Assembly (NCBI RefSeq): GCF_036231905.1
Contig: NZ_JAZARE010000003.1
Span: 124,001-188,000, forward strand
Direction: 5' to 3'
DNA length: 64,000 nucleotides
Source: CAMLIZ01 sp036231905
GTDB taxonomy: Bacteria > Pseudomonadota > Gammaproteobacteria > Burkholderiales > Burkholderiaceae_C
The first letter of the stretch is position 1. Each line of letters begins with the position of its first letter. The notes under the pieces were generated by a model. That model was given only the letters and a program-made list of their open reading frames with translations. It did not search any database and had not been told where the DNA came from. The translations under genes and the position numbers were made by a program. Positions 38,131-48,400 of the stretch are shown here, one piece after another.

Positions 38131-39531
38131 TCAGACCGGCACGCCGATCAGGTCGTGGCCTTGCACATCGACGATGCGCGCCTTGGTGAAGTCGCCCACC
38201 TTGAAGGTCTTGGAGGCCTTTTCCGGCGGCAGCAGCTTCACCGTGCCGTCGATCTCGGGCGCGTCGGCATAGCTGCGCCCCACCCCGCCCTTGCGGCCCA
38301 GTGCAGGTGCGGCGTCCACCAGAACCTGCATGGTTGCGCCCACGCGGCGGCGCAGGCGCTCGATTGACACCCGTTCGGCCACCGCCATGAAGCGGGCGCG
38401 GCGTTCCTCGCGCACCTCCATGGGCAGCATGCCGGGGATGTCGTTCGCCGCGGCGCCCTCCACCGGCGAATAGGCAAAACAACCGGCGCGGTCGATCTGC
38501 GCTTCCTCCACAAAGTCCAGCAGGGTCTGGAACTCGGCTTCGGTTTCGCCCGGGAAGCCGGCGATGAAGGTGCTGCGGATCACCAGCTCGGGGCTGATCT
38601 CGCGCCAGCGCTGGATGCGTTCCAGGTTGCGCTCGCCGCTGGCCGGCCGCTTCATGCGCTTGAGCACGTCCGGATGCGCGTGCTGGAACGGCACGTCCAG
38701 GTACGGGAGGATGCGGCCCGAGGCCATCAGCGGGATCACCTCGTCCACGTGCGGATAGGGGTACACGTAGTGCAGGCGCACCCAGCTGCCGTAGCGGTCG
38801 GCCAGCACGGCGAGCTGCTCGCACAGGTCGAACATGCGGGTCTTCACCGGCTTGCCGTCCCAGAAACCGGTGCGGTACTTCACGTCCACGCCATAGGCGG
38901 ACGTGTCCTGGCTCACCACCAGCAGCTCCTTCACGCCGGCTTCGAACAGCCGTTGCGCCTCGCCGAGCACGTCGCCGATCGGGCGCGACACCAGGTCGCC
39001 TCGCATGCTGGGAATGATGCAGAAGGTGCAGCGGTGGTTGCAGCCTTCGCTGATCTTCAGGTACGCGTAGTGCCGGGGCGTGAGCTTCACACCCTGCGGC
39101 GGCACCAGGTCCACGAAGGGGTCGTGCGGCTTGGGCACGTGCAGGTGCACCGCATCCATCACTTCCTGGGTGGCGTGCGGGCCGGTCACCGCCAGCACCT
39201 TAGGGTGCACTTCCTGCACCAGGTTGCCGCCGGTGGTGCCCGCCTTGGCGCCCAGGCAGCCGGTGACGATGACCTTGCCGTTGTCGGCCAGCGCCTCGCC
39301 GATGGTGTCCAGGCTTTCCTTCACCGCGTCGTCGATGAAGCCGCAGGTGTTCACGATCACCAGGTCGGCACCGGCGAAGGTCTTGGCGGTGTCATAGCCT
39401 TCGGCGCGCAGCTGGGTGAGGATCAGTTCGGAATCGGTCAGGGCCTTGGGGCAGCCGAGCGACACGAACCCGATCTTGGGCGCCTTGGCGGCAGGATCAG
39501 GGACAACGGGGGAGGCAAGGACTTCGCTCAT
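38131..39531 (-). CDS. rimO: ribosomal protein uS12 methylthiotransferase
   Basis: Radical-SAM enzyme that methylthiolates Asp89 of ribosomal protein S12. The 466-residue protein has the N-terminal UPF0004 domain (FVSLGCPKALTDSE, with Cys ligands), the CxxxCxxC radical-SAM motif (CNHRCTFCIIPSMRG) and the C-terminal TRAM domain (FTKARIVDVQGHDLIGVPV). The GCPKALTDSE start favours RimO over MiaB. It follows phaR by 30 bases. Confidence 0.96.
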   Translation of the reverse strand: MSEVLASPVVPDPAAKAPKIGFVSLGCPKALTDSELILTQLRAEGYDTAKTFAGADLVIVNTCGFIDDAVKESLDTIGEALADNGKVIVTGCLGAKAGTTGGNLVQEVHPKVLAVTGPHATQEVMDAVHLHVPKPHDPFVDLVPPQGVKLTPRHYAYLKISEGCNHRCTFCIIPSMRGDLVSRPIGDVLGEAQRLFEAGVKELLVVSQDTSAYGVDVKYRTGFWDGKPVKTRMFDLCEQLAVLADRYGSWVRLHYVYPYPHVDEVIPLMASGRILPYLDVPFQHAHPDVLKRMKRPASGERNLERIQRWREISPELVIRSTFIAGFPGETEAEFQTLLDFVEEAQIDRAGCFAYSPVEGAAANDIPGMLPMEVREERRARFMAVAERVSIERLRRRVGATMQVLVDAAPALGRKGGVGRSYADAPEIDGTVKLLPPEKASKTFKVGDFTKARIVDVQGHDLIGVPV

Positions 39532-39561
39532 CCGCCGATTGTCCCAAATCGGGCAGTGCCC

Positions 39562-40173
39562 TTATTTCTTGGTATTACCAGTGCCGGTCGCGCCCGGGTT
39601 GCCGAACCCCGGCATGCCGGGAAACAGCGATCCGGCCTGCTTGGTCATCTGCTCCTGCATCTGGGTGAACAGGTTCTTGGACTGTTCCAGGTAGCTGCCC
39701 ATCAGGCCCTGGGCCAGCGGCGCCTGACCGTTGAGGAACTGGGTCCACATCTCCGGGGTGAAGCTCTTGGGGTCGTAGATGCCTTTGGACTGCTCGGCGA
39801 AGCGGCGCTGCAGCTCCACGAAGGTCTGCAGGTTCTTCTCGAGGTACGAACCCATCATCCCCTGCAGCGCATGGCCGTAGAAACGGATGATGTTGGCCAG
39901 CAGGTCAGTGCTGAACATCGGCACGCCGCCGGTCTCTTCTTCAAGGATGATCTGCAGCAGGATGCTGCGGGTGAGGTCTTCGCCGGTCTTGGCGTCGCGC
40001 ACCACGAAATCCTGGCCGCCCAGCACCATGGTCTTCACGTCGGCCAGGGTGATGTAGCTGCTGGTCTGGGTGTCGTAGAGGCGCCGGTTGGGGTATTTCT
40101 TGAGCACACGCGGGCCGCTCTGGGCGGACTCCGCGCCCGCGTTCGCCTGGGAGGCGCGGCGCGATTGAACCAT
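39562..40173 (-). CDS. phaR: polyhydroxyalkanoate synthesis repressor PhaR
   Basis: A 203-residue regulator of polyhydroxybutyrate metabolism that binds both DNA and nascent PHB granules. The N-terminal PHB-accumulation regulatory domain (VLKKYPNRRLYDTQTSSYIT) is the DNA-binding signature, and two C-terminal repeats (about 85-130 and 140-185: GSYLEKNLQTF and GSYLEQSKNLF) follow. The tail is Gly/Pro-rich. It indicates that this bacterium stores PHB, although phaCAB is not in the window. Confidence 0.94.
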   Translation of the reverse strand: MVQSRRASQANAGAESAQSGPRVLKKYPNRRLYDTQTSSYITLADVKTMVLGGQDFVVRDAKTGEDLTRSILLQIILEEETGGVPMFSTDLLANIIRFYGHALQGMMGSYLEKNLQTFVELQRRFAEQSKGIYDPKSFTPEMWTQFLNGQAPLAQGLMGSYLEQSKNLFTQMQEQMTKQAGSLFPGMPGFGNPGATGTGNTKK

Positions 40174-40249
40174 CGAATGGACTCCTGTTGGATGCGTTTG
40201 TGCGCGTGCACAAATTCTAGGAGCCGCCTGAAAGCGGCCCGGAAGGGGT

Positions 40250-41200
40250 TTACCCCGCCACGCCGGCCGGCAGCGGCACGCCCACGCTGCGCAGGAATCT
40301 GTCCACCGCGTCGGTGTAGGCACCGGGCAGGCCCAACGCGTCGTTGAGCTCGCGGTGGTCCAGCGCCACCGGCAGCACCGTCGCCTGGCCGCCGAACGCC
40401 CGGGCCCGCGCCGCGAAGTCGTTGGCCGCTGCGAGCGAGTCCTCGCGGCCTTCTGCGCACACCAGCAGCAGCGGCGCCTGCGGTGGCCCGCTGAGCCGAT
40501 GCGCCGGTGAGGCTTGGCGCCAGAACGCAGGATCGTCGCCGAACACCGGATCGTAGAAACGGTAGTGCGGCCGGCTCATCACCGCCTGCATGTCGAGCGC
40601 TGCGGTGTCCACCACCACGGTGGCCAACCAGGGCCGCACACCCTGGCGCTGCGCGATGTCGGCCGCGGCCGTCACCAGCGCAGCCAGGTGCGCACCCGCC
40701 GAATGGCCCACCAGAACCACCCGTTGCGGATCGGCACCCCACGCGGTGGCACGCGACTGCACGAAAGCCAGGGCACGCGCCGCGTCTTTTGCCTGTGCCA
40801 GCACGTCCGCTTGCGGCAGCAGGCGGTAGTTGGCGGAGGCGAACACCGCACCCTGCCGGGTCCAATGCGGCGCCTTGTGGTTCACCATCTGCGGCATGGC
40901 CTTGTCGCCATTGCGCCAGCCGCCGCCGTGCAGGTACAGGATCAGCGGCGCGCCCTTGGCATCCACCGGCCGGTAGACGTCCAGGCGCTGCGCCGGATCG
41001 ATGCCATAAGCGAGGTCAGGATCCAGCGCCACACCCGGCGGCAACTCCAGCGGAGCCGCCCTGCCGGCGCGCTCTGCCGCGATGTCCGGCCACCCTTGCT
41101 CTGTACGTTGCTGCAGCCGTTCGCCGAGCCGCTCGCGTAGCCGTTCGGCCAGCCGGGGCCGGCTCGCAGCCCACGCAGCAAGCGGCCCCAGGCGCTTCAT
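40250..41200 (-). CDS. alpha/beta hydrolase (esterase, BD-FAE/HSL-like)
   Basis: A 316-residue alpha/beta-hydrolase. The oxyanion motif LYLHGGGWRNGDK and the nucleophile elbow VLVGHSAGAHLAAL (Ser in GHSAG) are clear, with a possible acid/His pair near ALDHRELNDAL. It is likely cytoplasmic: no signal peptide, and an Arg-rich N-terminus instead. It starts 33 bases after the end of the beta-propeller gene, so it may be the last gene of the lipid/polyketide operon, or a stand-alone esterase. Confidence 0.82.
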   Translation of the reverse strand: MKRLGPLAAWAASRPRLAERLRERLGERLQQRTEQGWPDIAAERAGRAAPLELPPGVALDPDLAYGIDPAQRLDVYRPVDAKGAPLILYLHGGGWRNGDKAMPQMVNHKAPHWTRQGAVFASANYRLLPQADVLAQAKDAARALAFVQSRATAWGADPQRVVLVGHSAGAHLAALVTAAADIAQRQGVRPWLATVVVDTAALDMQAVMSRPHYRFYDPVFGDDPAFWRQASPAHRLSGPPQAPLLLVCAEGREDSLAAANDFAARARAFGGQATVLPVALDHRELNDALGLPGAYTDAVDRFLRSVGVPLPAGVAG

Positions 41201-41233
41201 GGTGCGTGCAGCCCCAGCACCGCGGCCACCGAC

Positions 41234-42703
41234 TCAGCGGCTGGTAGGCCAGCGGCCTAGAAAGACCTCACAGCCACCGCGCGGGTTGAAGACATAGTCG
41301 TCGCCGTCCAACGGCATGACCTTGGGACCCCAAGGATTGGCGGTACCGAAGAACAGGCCATAGGGCGTGGACTGGAAGGTGCGCAGGCCCATGTTGTACG
41401 GGTTACCCATGCCGTTGACGGTGACCGGCACCCAGTTCTCGCCGTCGTTGGTACGGTACATGTCGAAGCCCGAGTGGTTCTCGAACATCATCTTGGGCGT
41501 CACGTACGCGAGCACGTTGGAGAATGCTCCCGGCCAGCGGCTGTGTTTCACGAAGCCCAGCCAGGCGCTCCACTCGAAGGTGCCGGTGTAGAGCCAGCCA
41601 TCGTGCACGCACATGCGCCAGATGTAGCCGTTGAAGAAGTTGTCGAAGCCCGCCAGGCGCCCCGACAGCGGCTCCTTGCGGCCATCGGGCGTGTCGCGCG
41701 GATCCCCCACCAGCAGATCCCAGGATTTGTCCTCACGCACGCGCAGCACCTCGGCCGGCGCAGGGCCCACCTTGTTCTGCTTGTCGATGCCGCCGCCCTG
41801 GATGCCGGTGCCGATGTACAACGCGTCCTTGAACGGCGCCATGCTGAGCACCCCCTGGTTCAGCGGGCCGCGCCAGGCGCCCTTCTGCAGCACCAGCTCC
41901 CATTCATAGGGCGGCTCGCCTTCGCAGCGGCTGCGCCAGAGCTGGAAGCCTTCCAGGTTGAGCGTGCCGGCGTAGAGGTAGTCGCCCCAGGCGCACATCT
42001 CGTGCACCGACTTGTTGCTGAGATCACCGAAGCCGAAGTCGCACACCGGCTCCCACTGGCCGGCCGCCGGGTCGCGGCTTTCGTAGATGACCACGTGCCC
42101 TGAAATGTTGGTGTTCCCGCCCCGGGAGCCCGCCGGGGTGGTGTACAGCCGGCCCTTGAAGGACACCATCGTGCGGATGGTCGTGACGGGCAAGCCCACC
42201 AGGCCCGGTTCGCAGGTCGGCTCGAAATGCCGGCCGTCGGCCGACCGCAGCACGATGGGCCCCGGCCCCTTCGCGGGCGACCAGGTGCACACATAGAGCG
42301 CAGGCTTGGCCTCGCCGGGCTCCTGGTGGACCACCATGCTGCGGTAGGCGAAGTCGCGCGGGATGGTGCTGCCGTCGCTGGCGGTGATCAGCGGCGCCTT
42401 GTAGGCGCGCTCCCAGAGATCGATGCGCGGGTCGTAGGCCCAGATTTCGGCGCACAGGTCCACGTCGTAGGGGTCGGCAGGCACCTCCACCGGCCACACG
42501 TCCAGCCCCAGGCTGGCGGACTGGCGCCGGCGCATCAGCGCGAAGGCGCCCCGGATGGTGCTCACATACAGCTTGCCGTCGAACCACGCCATGCCCTGGG
42601 CATAGGAGTTGTGGCCGTCGCCGAAGCCCCCGTAGGCGACCAGCTTGAAGTGGTCGCGGCCCAGGCCCGGCTGGATGCCGAGACGATTGACGGCGGCGTG
42701 CAT
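41234..42703 (-). CDS. beta-propeller-like protein of unknown function in the synthase cluster
   Basis: A 489-residue protein without a signal peptide. At least six repeats of the form hydrophobic-LYxGT occur: FDGKLYVSTIRG, FKGRLYTTPAGS, WGDYLYAGT, FKDALYIGT, HDGWLYTGTFEW and YGLFFGTANPWG. This pattern suggests a Kelch/WD-like beta-propeller, probably six- or seven-bladed, used for binding or catalysis. I recognise no named family. Its start overlaps the stop of the upstream hydrolase by one base, so it is translated with the cluster. Confidence 0.8.
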   Translation of the reverse strand: MHAAVNRLGIQPGLGRDHFKLVAYGGFGDGHNSYAQGMAWFDGKLYVSTIRGAFALMRRRQSASLGLDVWPVEVPADPYDVDLCAEIWAYDPRIDLWERAYKAPLITASDGSTIPRDFAYRSMVVHQEPGEAKPALYVCTWSPAKGPGPIVLRSADGRHFEPTCEPGLVGLPVTTIRTMVSFKGRLYTTPAGSRGGNTNISGHVVIYESRDPAAGQWEPVCDFGFGDLSNKSVHEMCAWGDYLYAGTLNLEGFQLWRSRCEGEPPYEWELVLQKGAWRGPLNQGVLSMAPFKDALYIGTGIQGGGIDKQNKVGPAPAEVLRVREDKSWDLLVGDPRDTPDGRKEPLSGRLAGFDNFFNGYIWRMCVHDGWLYTGTFEWSAWLGFVKHSRWPGAFSNVLAYVTPKMMFENHSGFDMYRTNDGENWVPVTVNGMGNPYNMGLRTFQSTPYGLFFGTANPWGPKVMPLDGDDYVFNPRGGCEVFLGRWPTSR

Positions 42704-43758
42704 CAGCCCTGCACCGCGGAAAGAAACGACGCGAGTTGTTCGGCGGCCTCTTCGGCAGCGGCAAACGGGCCCACCCGCTGCTCATCGCGGGTGGTGAAGT
42801 ACCACTGTCCGTCCACCATGAACACCCGGTCACTGCGGAAGTAGCTGCGGCGCGGCTCGCCCGCACGATGCCGGCGCGGCTGGGCGGCGAATTCACCGTC
42901 CCAGAACCGGTGGCACGCCTGCAGCGTCTCCGTGGGTTTCAGCGTGGGGAAAAAGTGGCCCGCGTCGCGCACGCGGCGGAACTCCGCATGCGGCCAGATG
43001 TCCAGCAGCTCAGCGCCGGACAAGCGTGCCGGCGAGTTGTCGCCATACATCGCCACGATGGGGAATCGCAGGGTGCGCAGGCGCTCCAGCGTCAGGCCGT
43101 CGTCGGTCATCATCTCCGAGGCCGCGGACGTGCTGTTCATCAGCTTCAGCCAGTCGGCCGAGGTGCGCTTGCCGGTCTTGCCCAGCAGCGGGCTCACCAT
43201 CTGGGCCACTTCGGCCGGGATGGCGCGACCTTCGAGCTGCCATTCCGCCACCCGCGTCAGCAGCTTCGGACCGAAGTAGCGGTCATTGGTATCCAGGTCG
43301 AGCTGGTGGCGGTCGAGGATGGGCTGGAAGCCCCGGCCGAAGGACCACTCAGCGCGTGCCTGCCCATTGCGGCCGGCGGAGAAATGGCTGTCGGCCAGCA
43401 CCAGGCTGCTCACCCGGTGCGGCTGTTCGCAGGCCAAGTTCAAGGTAACCACGCCGCCAAAGCTGTGCGCCATGAAATGGGCACGGCTGATCTTCAGGTG
43501 GTCCAGCAGCCCGGACAGGTCGCGCGCCATGTCGGCCGGCCGGTAGCCGGAGTCCGTCATGTCCGAGCGGCCATGGCCGCGCAGGTCGTACAGCGTCACC
43601 CGGAAGCGCTTGCTCAGCGCCACGCCATAGTTGAAGTACCAGAAGGCCATGTTGGTGGCCAGCCCGTGCACCATCACCAGGTCTTCACGCGGGGCGCCCT
43701 CGCCTTCGTCCAGCTGGACGTAGTTGAGCTTGACCCCGTTGACGTTCGCCATCGGCAT
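42703..43758 (-). CDS. alpha/beta hydrolase in the synthase cluster
   Basis: A 351-residue alpha/beta-hydrolase fold protein. The nucleophile elbow is MAHSFGGVVTLNLA (Ser in HSFGG), and the C-terminal His is in VRDAGHFFPTL. The first sheet motif DLVMVHGLATNMAFW gives the oxyanion hole. A role as a thioesterase releasing the chain from an ACP, or in ester formation or hydrolysis, is possible. The stop overlaps the next start by one base, and the upstream phosphodiesterase ends six bases before, so it is cotranslated. Confidence 0.86.
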   Translation of the reverse strand: MPMANVNGVKLNYVQLDEGEGAPREDLVMVHGLATNMAFWYFNYGVALSKRFRVTLYDLRGHGRSDMTDSGYRPADMARDLSGLLDHLKISRAHFMAHSFGGVVTLNLACEQPHRVSSLVLADSHFSAGRNGQARAEWSFGRGFQPILDRHQLDLDTNDRYFGPKLLTRVAEWQLEGRAIPAEVAQMVSPLLGKTGKRTSADWLKLMNSTSAASEMMTDDGLTLERLRTLRFPIVAMYGDNSPARLSGAELLDIWPHAEFRRVRDAGHFFPTLKPTETLQACHRFWDGEFAAQPRRHRAGEPRRSYFRSDRVFMVDGQWYFTTRDEQRVGPFAAAEEAAEQLASFLSAVQG

Positions 43759-43764
43759 CGCCGA

Positions 43765-45366
43765 TCACTCCATGTAGCCGAGCATCTGCAGCTGCTCGAG
43801 GATCTGTTTCTTCTCGTCCTCGTCCATCGCCTCCATGTCCACCTTGTCGCTGGTGGCCGTGGGCGCGCCGATGTGGATCGGGTGCGTGGCCTTGCGCTCG
43901 GCGGTGAACATGTTGGGCGGCACCACGCCTTCAAAGTCGGACGGCACCGGCAGGCCCAGGCTGTAGAGCAAGGTGGACGCCACGTCGGTGATGTGCCGGC
44001 GGCCCAGCAGCTTGCCCTTCTCGATGCCCGGCCCGTAGGCCAGGAACACACCGTCGGGATGATGGGTGCCGACGATGTAGTTGCGCTTCTGCACGATCGG
44101 CAGGATGTTGCGCACCGACACGAAACCGAAGTCGCGCAGCACCAGCTGCAGGTCGGGCGCATCGCCCATCGCCGAGCCCGGGAACACGTCCTCGCGCTTG
44201 TGGATCTCGGTGATGATGCGTTCGCCAGTCTGCGGATCCTTCAGCTCTTCCAGATCACGGATCAGCTGGGCGCGCACCTTCTCGTAGTCCTTGGGGTCGA
44301 TGCCGGTTTCGCCCGGGTTGCGGGCCACGCGGATGGTGATGCCGTTGCACGAGGGCGTGCGGCAGTACGCGGTGGTCTTGGTCCAGTCCAGGTAGGCGAA
44401 GTAGCTCTTGGTGATGTTGGCACCCTGCTCGTCGTCAGGGATCGGCTTGAAGTGCACATAGCCCTTCTCCGCCAGGTACGCGTTGATCCGCACGATCTCG
44501 TCCGAGGCAGTAAAGCCGTGGTCGGACGCGAAGAACACCTGCACGTCCGGGCCGGCCGCGGTGACCAGGCGTTCGATGAAGCTGTCGAGCTGGCCGAAGT
44601 AGCTGAGCGACAGCTTGCGCATGCGCATGTGGAACTCACCCATCTCGGCATGCGGCACGCTGGGGTCCAGGTATTGCCACGCCTGGTGCTGCAGCTTGTC
44701 CACGCCATCGAACAGCACCGCCATCAGGTCAGGCGACTCCTCCGACATGATGTATTCGGCCACGCGGAACCACTGCATCTCGCGTGGCAGGTGGTAGCGC
44801 ACCCAGTTCTCGCGGTCGTTGTCGCTGAGTTCGTTGCCGGCCTGCTGCTCCTGGTCGAAATCCCAGGCCAGCTCGCTCGCATTGAAGTCGGGAATGGTCT
44901 TCAGGCGGTCGTACAGGTCCACCGGATGGGTGTTGCGCCGCAGGTGGCGCCAGGGCACGAAGCCGGGCACGATGAAACCGTTGAGATCCTTGGGAGGCGG
45001 CGCGGTGAACGGGAAGTTGAGCGCCGCCACACGCTTGCCCTGGCGGCTGGCGATCGACCAGATCGTTTCCACGCGGCAGTCGCGCGCGTCGTACAGGGTC
45101 ATGAAGACCTTGTCGCCACGCTCCTCGGCGCGCACGAAGTCGTACACCCCATGGTGGCCCGGCCCGCGGCCGGTCATCAGCGACACCCAGGCGGGCGGCG
45201 TCAGCGGGTTGGGGGTGGAGCGCAGCTTGGCGCGCGTGCCCTCGGCGAAGATCTTGCCCAGGAAGGGCATCACCGGGCCGTCGGCCCCGGGTTGCGCGAC
45301 GGTCAGTTCGTTGAGCACGGTGAACGTGGCACCGTCCATGCCGATGAAGAGGGTGCGTACGGTCAT
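43765..45366 (-). CDS. alkaline-phosphatase-superfamily phosphodiesterase in the synthase cluster
   Basis: A 533-residue cytoplasmic protein of the type-I phosphodiesterase/nucleotide pyrophosphatase branch of the alkaline phosphatase superfamily. D11 (FIGMDGATF) and T56 in NPLTPPAWVSLMTG are the likely metal ligand and nucleophile; FFASDHGF supplies the DHG metal ligands, and THHPDGVFLAYGPGI adds a His. ATG at 45366 is fixed by an AAGGAAGGA ribosome-binding site. In this cluster it could process a phosphorylated lipid or a phosphopantetheine-linked or nucleotide-linked intermediate; that is inference. It lies 118 bases after the end of the second synthase. Confidence 0.85.
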   Translation of the reverse strand: MTVRTLFIGMDGATFTVLNELTVAQPGADGPVMPFLGKIFAEGTRAKLRSTPNPLTPPAWVSLMTGRGPGHHGVYDFVRAEERGDKVFMTLYDARDCRVETIWSIASRQGKRVAALNFPFTAPPPKDLNGFIVPGFVPWRHLRRNTHPVDLYDRLKTIPDFNASELAWDFDQEQQAGNELSDNDRENWVRYHLPREMQWFRVAEYIMSEESPDLMAVLFDGVDKLQHQAWQYLDPSVPHAEMGEFHMRMRKLSLSYFGQLDSFIERLVTAAGPDVQVFFASDHGFTASDEIVRINAYLAEKGYVHFKPIPDDEQGANITKSYFAYLDWTKTTAYCRTPSCNGITIRVARNPGETGIDPKDYEKVRAQLIRDLEELKDPQTGERIITEIHKREDVFPGSAMGDAPDLQLVLRDFGFVSVRNILPIVQKRNYIVGTHHPDGVFLAYGPGIEKGKLLGRRHITDVASTLLYSLGLPVPSDFEGVVPPNMFTAERKATHPIHIGAPTATSDKVDMEAMDEDEKKQILEQLQMLGYME

Positions 45367-45484
45367 GTCGTGGGTCCTTCCTTGGTGTGCAGGGCAGCGG
45401 CGGGTGCGCCTCTGCCAAAAGTGTTGTGCCGTGCCAGCCCGGGGGGTGCCGGCAGCAGGCCGATGCGGTCGGTGATGCGAGCGG

Positions 45485-48400
45485 TCATGCGTGCACCTCA
45501 AGCCCACGATGTTCCTGGGACGCGACGGCCACGATGCTGCGGTCGCGGCGCACCACGCGGGTTTCCACCGCGCCCATTGCATGACGCACGACGAGCTTCT
45601 CGAAGCCGGCATCCGCGCGCTCGACCACGAAACCGCTGGGCTGGCCCTGCAGGCCGATGCCCAGGCATTTGGAGGCGGCCTCCTTGGCGCACCACAGGCG
45701 CAGCAGGCGCTCGTCCAGCGCCTCGCCGTGCAGGCCCGCGACCAACGGGCGCTCGGCGTCGGCCAGGGACTCCACCAGCAATTCCGGCTGGCGGATACGG
45801 CCCAGCTCCTCGAGGTCCACGCCCACCGGCTGGTCGGGTGCGGCCAGGGCCACCAGGCAGGCGTTGGCGTTGTGTGACAGCGATACCTGCGGCGCTGCAA
45901 TGAGCGTGTCGGTCCACAGGCCACCCACCACCGGGGCACCCTGCTGGTCGTGCCGCACCCAGATGTCGGTGGGGTACAGCAGGTGGCCGGTCTGCTGGTG
46001 GACCCAGGCCCGCACCGCCTCCTTCAGGGCCGCGCGGCCGAACAGCCATTCACGGCGGCGCCGCAGGTGCCCCTGGAGCGCACGCCACTCATCGCGCTCC
46101 ACCGGGCCCAGCACCGCGTGCGCCAGGATGCGCATGCAGATCGCACCGGACTGCGCGCAGAACTCCTCCGACATCAGCGGCACTTCCCACAGCGTGAGCC
46201 CGGGCACCTCCAGCAGCGCCAGCGGTGCGCCCAGCCAGCCGTTGAGCGGATCCATGCGCACTTCGTGGTACGCCGTGGGCACCTGGAAGAACAGGTTGAT
46301 CAGGTTCTGGCCGCGCATCAGCACTTGGCCTTCCGCGTCCACGCACTCCAGGTGCCAGGCCCGCGGTGCGCCGATCGCGGTGGCGCGGCCGTCGACCGGC
46401 TGCTGCCGCATGCGCATCGTCAGGCCGGGGTAGTCCGCCGGGCACGGCTCGTACAGCTCGATGCGCTCGATGGTCGACGGGAATGCGTGGAACTCGGTGC
46501 CCACGTACTGCACCAACCAGCACGCCACCACCTGCCCCATCGCATCCAGCAGCACCGGATTGAGCACCAGCCGAGGCGCATGTCCGGCAGTGAAGAAGCC
46601 GGACAGGCTGACGTCGGACAGCTCGACGTCGATGCCGCTGTCGTCCCAGGCATCGACATAGGTCATGCTCTGGAACACCGGGCCATGGAACATGCCGGTG
46701 GCGTAGAGGTGGGGCGAGTTGAGGTACGACTCGCGGCGCTCCACCAACGGTGCCACACCGGGCAGGCGCCAGTCGGCTTCGAAACGGAACTCCGCCGTCA
46801 ACACCGGGCCGCGCGCGGTGAGCACGCGGGCGGCGTAGTGGCCCTGGGCGCGGTCGATCACCTCGGCCCGCACCTCGAAGCTGAGTTCGCCGTCGTCCAG
46901 CGCCACCCAGTCGAAGGCCTTCACGTTCTCGATCACCTTCACGTCCACCCGGCCGGCCAGCAGGGCACAGGCCTCGGCCATCACCTCCAGGCTCACGGTG
47001 AAGGGCACGCAGGACAGCCCGAAAAGTTCCGGGTCCGTGTCGGACACCGGGCCGGACATCACATGGTCGCGGATGAAGGCGTCGTTGAGCAGGCTGACGC
47101 GGCAGCGGGCCAGCACGTGCAAGTCGTCAATCTCCACCACCTCGTCCAGCAGCGGCGTGACGCTGTTGGACGCGTGGCTGGACGGCCAGGCCGGTTGGGC
47201 CGGCGGCGCCAGTGGCACCGGCGATGCTTCGCCCTGCGCTGCCGTCGGCATCGGCAGCCGCTCCACCAAGGCCCGCTGCTGGTCGAGGAAGCCGCGCATC
47301 AGGTCGAAATACTCGCCCATCACGCGCTCGCGGTCATCGGCCACGGGCTGCGAGTGAGCCGCCGGTAGAGCTTCACCCTGCCCTGGCTGGGTGGTTGGCA
47401 TGGCGGACGTGGGGCGCGTGGCGGGCGTTGCCGACGGTGCCGGTGTTGCAGGCGCCGGTGCTGCGGGCGTGATGGCGGCCGGTGCGCTGGCCAGCCGGTG
47501 CACCGTGGCCCGGTCAGCGTCGCTCAAGCGCACCATCGGCATGGTGTTGTCCAGCAGCACGCCACGCGGCGGCTGCGGCTGGGCGTCGAAATCGATGGCC
47601 GCGATGGCACGGCGTTCGAACAGCCGCTCCAGCGTCGGGCCCCGCCCGGCCACATAGAGCTGGCCCAACACAGCCAGCAACTGGTCCATTCCGCCCTTGC
47701 GCCGGGCATTGCTGGCCAGAGCCACGAACTCCCGGTCGATCAGGATGTCGTTGACAAAGGACGTGAGGTTGCCCGAAGGGCCCACTTCCAGGAACAGGCG
47801 CACGCCGTCGTCGTGCATCTTCAGCACGGTTTCGCGGAAGCGCACCTTCTGCGACCACTGTGCGGCCGCCAGCTTGCGCACCGCGGCTGCGTTGCCCGGG
47901 AACAGGTCGGCCGATGCGCAGGAATACAGCGGCACCTTGGGCACGCCGAGCTTGACGTTCTTGTAGTACGTGTGGAACGCGGCGCTGGCATCGGCGAACG
48001 CCGCCGTGTGATAACCGCGATCGAACGGCAGGGGCAGGCAGATGCCACCCAGGTCACCCAGCCGCTTCTGCACGGCGGCAATGCCCTCGGGCGGCCCGTA
48101 CAGCACCATCTGGTTGCTGCAGTTGTCCATCGCGATCACCACGTCGGGCACCGCGGCCACTTCCGCCTCCACGGCATCCGGCGGCAGCGCCCCTACGGCC
48201 AGCAGCGCGCCGGTGGGGATCTTGCCCTCGCGCAGCAGCCGCTCGTAGGCCTCATAGTGCTGGCTGATGCAGGCCGCGCGCTCCTGCGGCGTGCGCGCCG
48301 GGTTGGCACCGGAGGCGCCCAGCGCGGCGGACTCGCCGGAGCTGTGGCCCACCATCACGTCGGCATGCACGCCCAGGGACACCAGCAGTTCGTGCATCGC

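Noticed and set aside
42736..45903. Long plus-strand open frame (about 1055 codons) opposite the phosphodiesterase and hydrolase
   Set aside because: It is antisense to genes with clear motifs and its translation is His/Gln/Arg/Val-rich with no domain; a high-GC codon-bias shadow.
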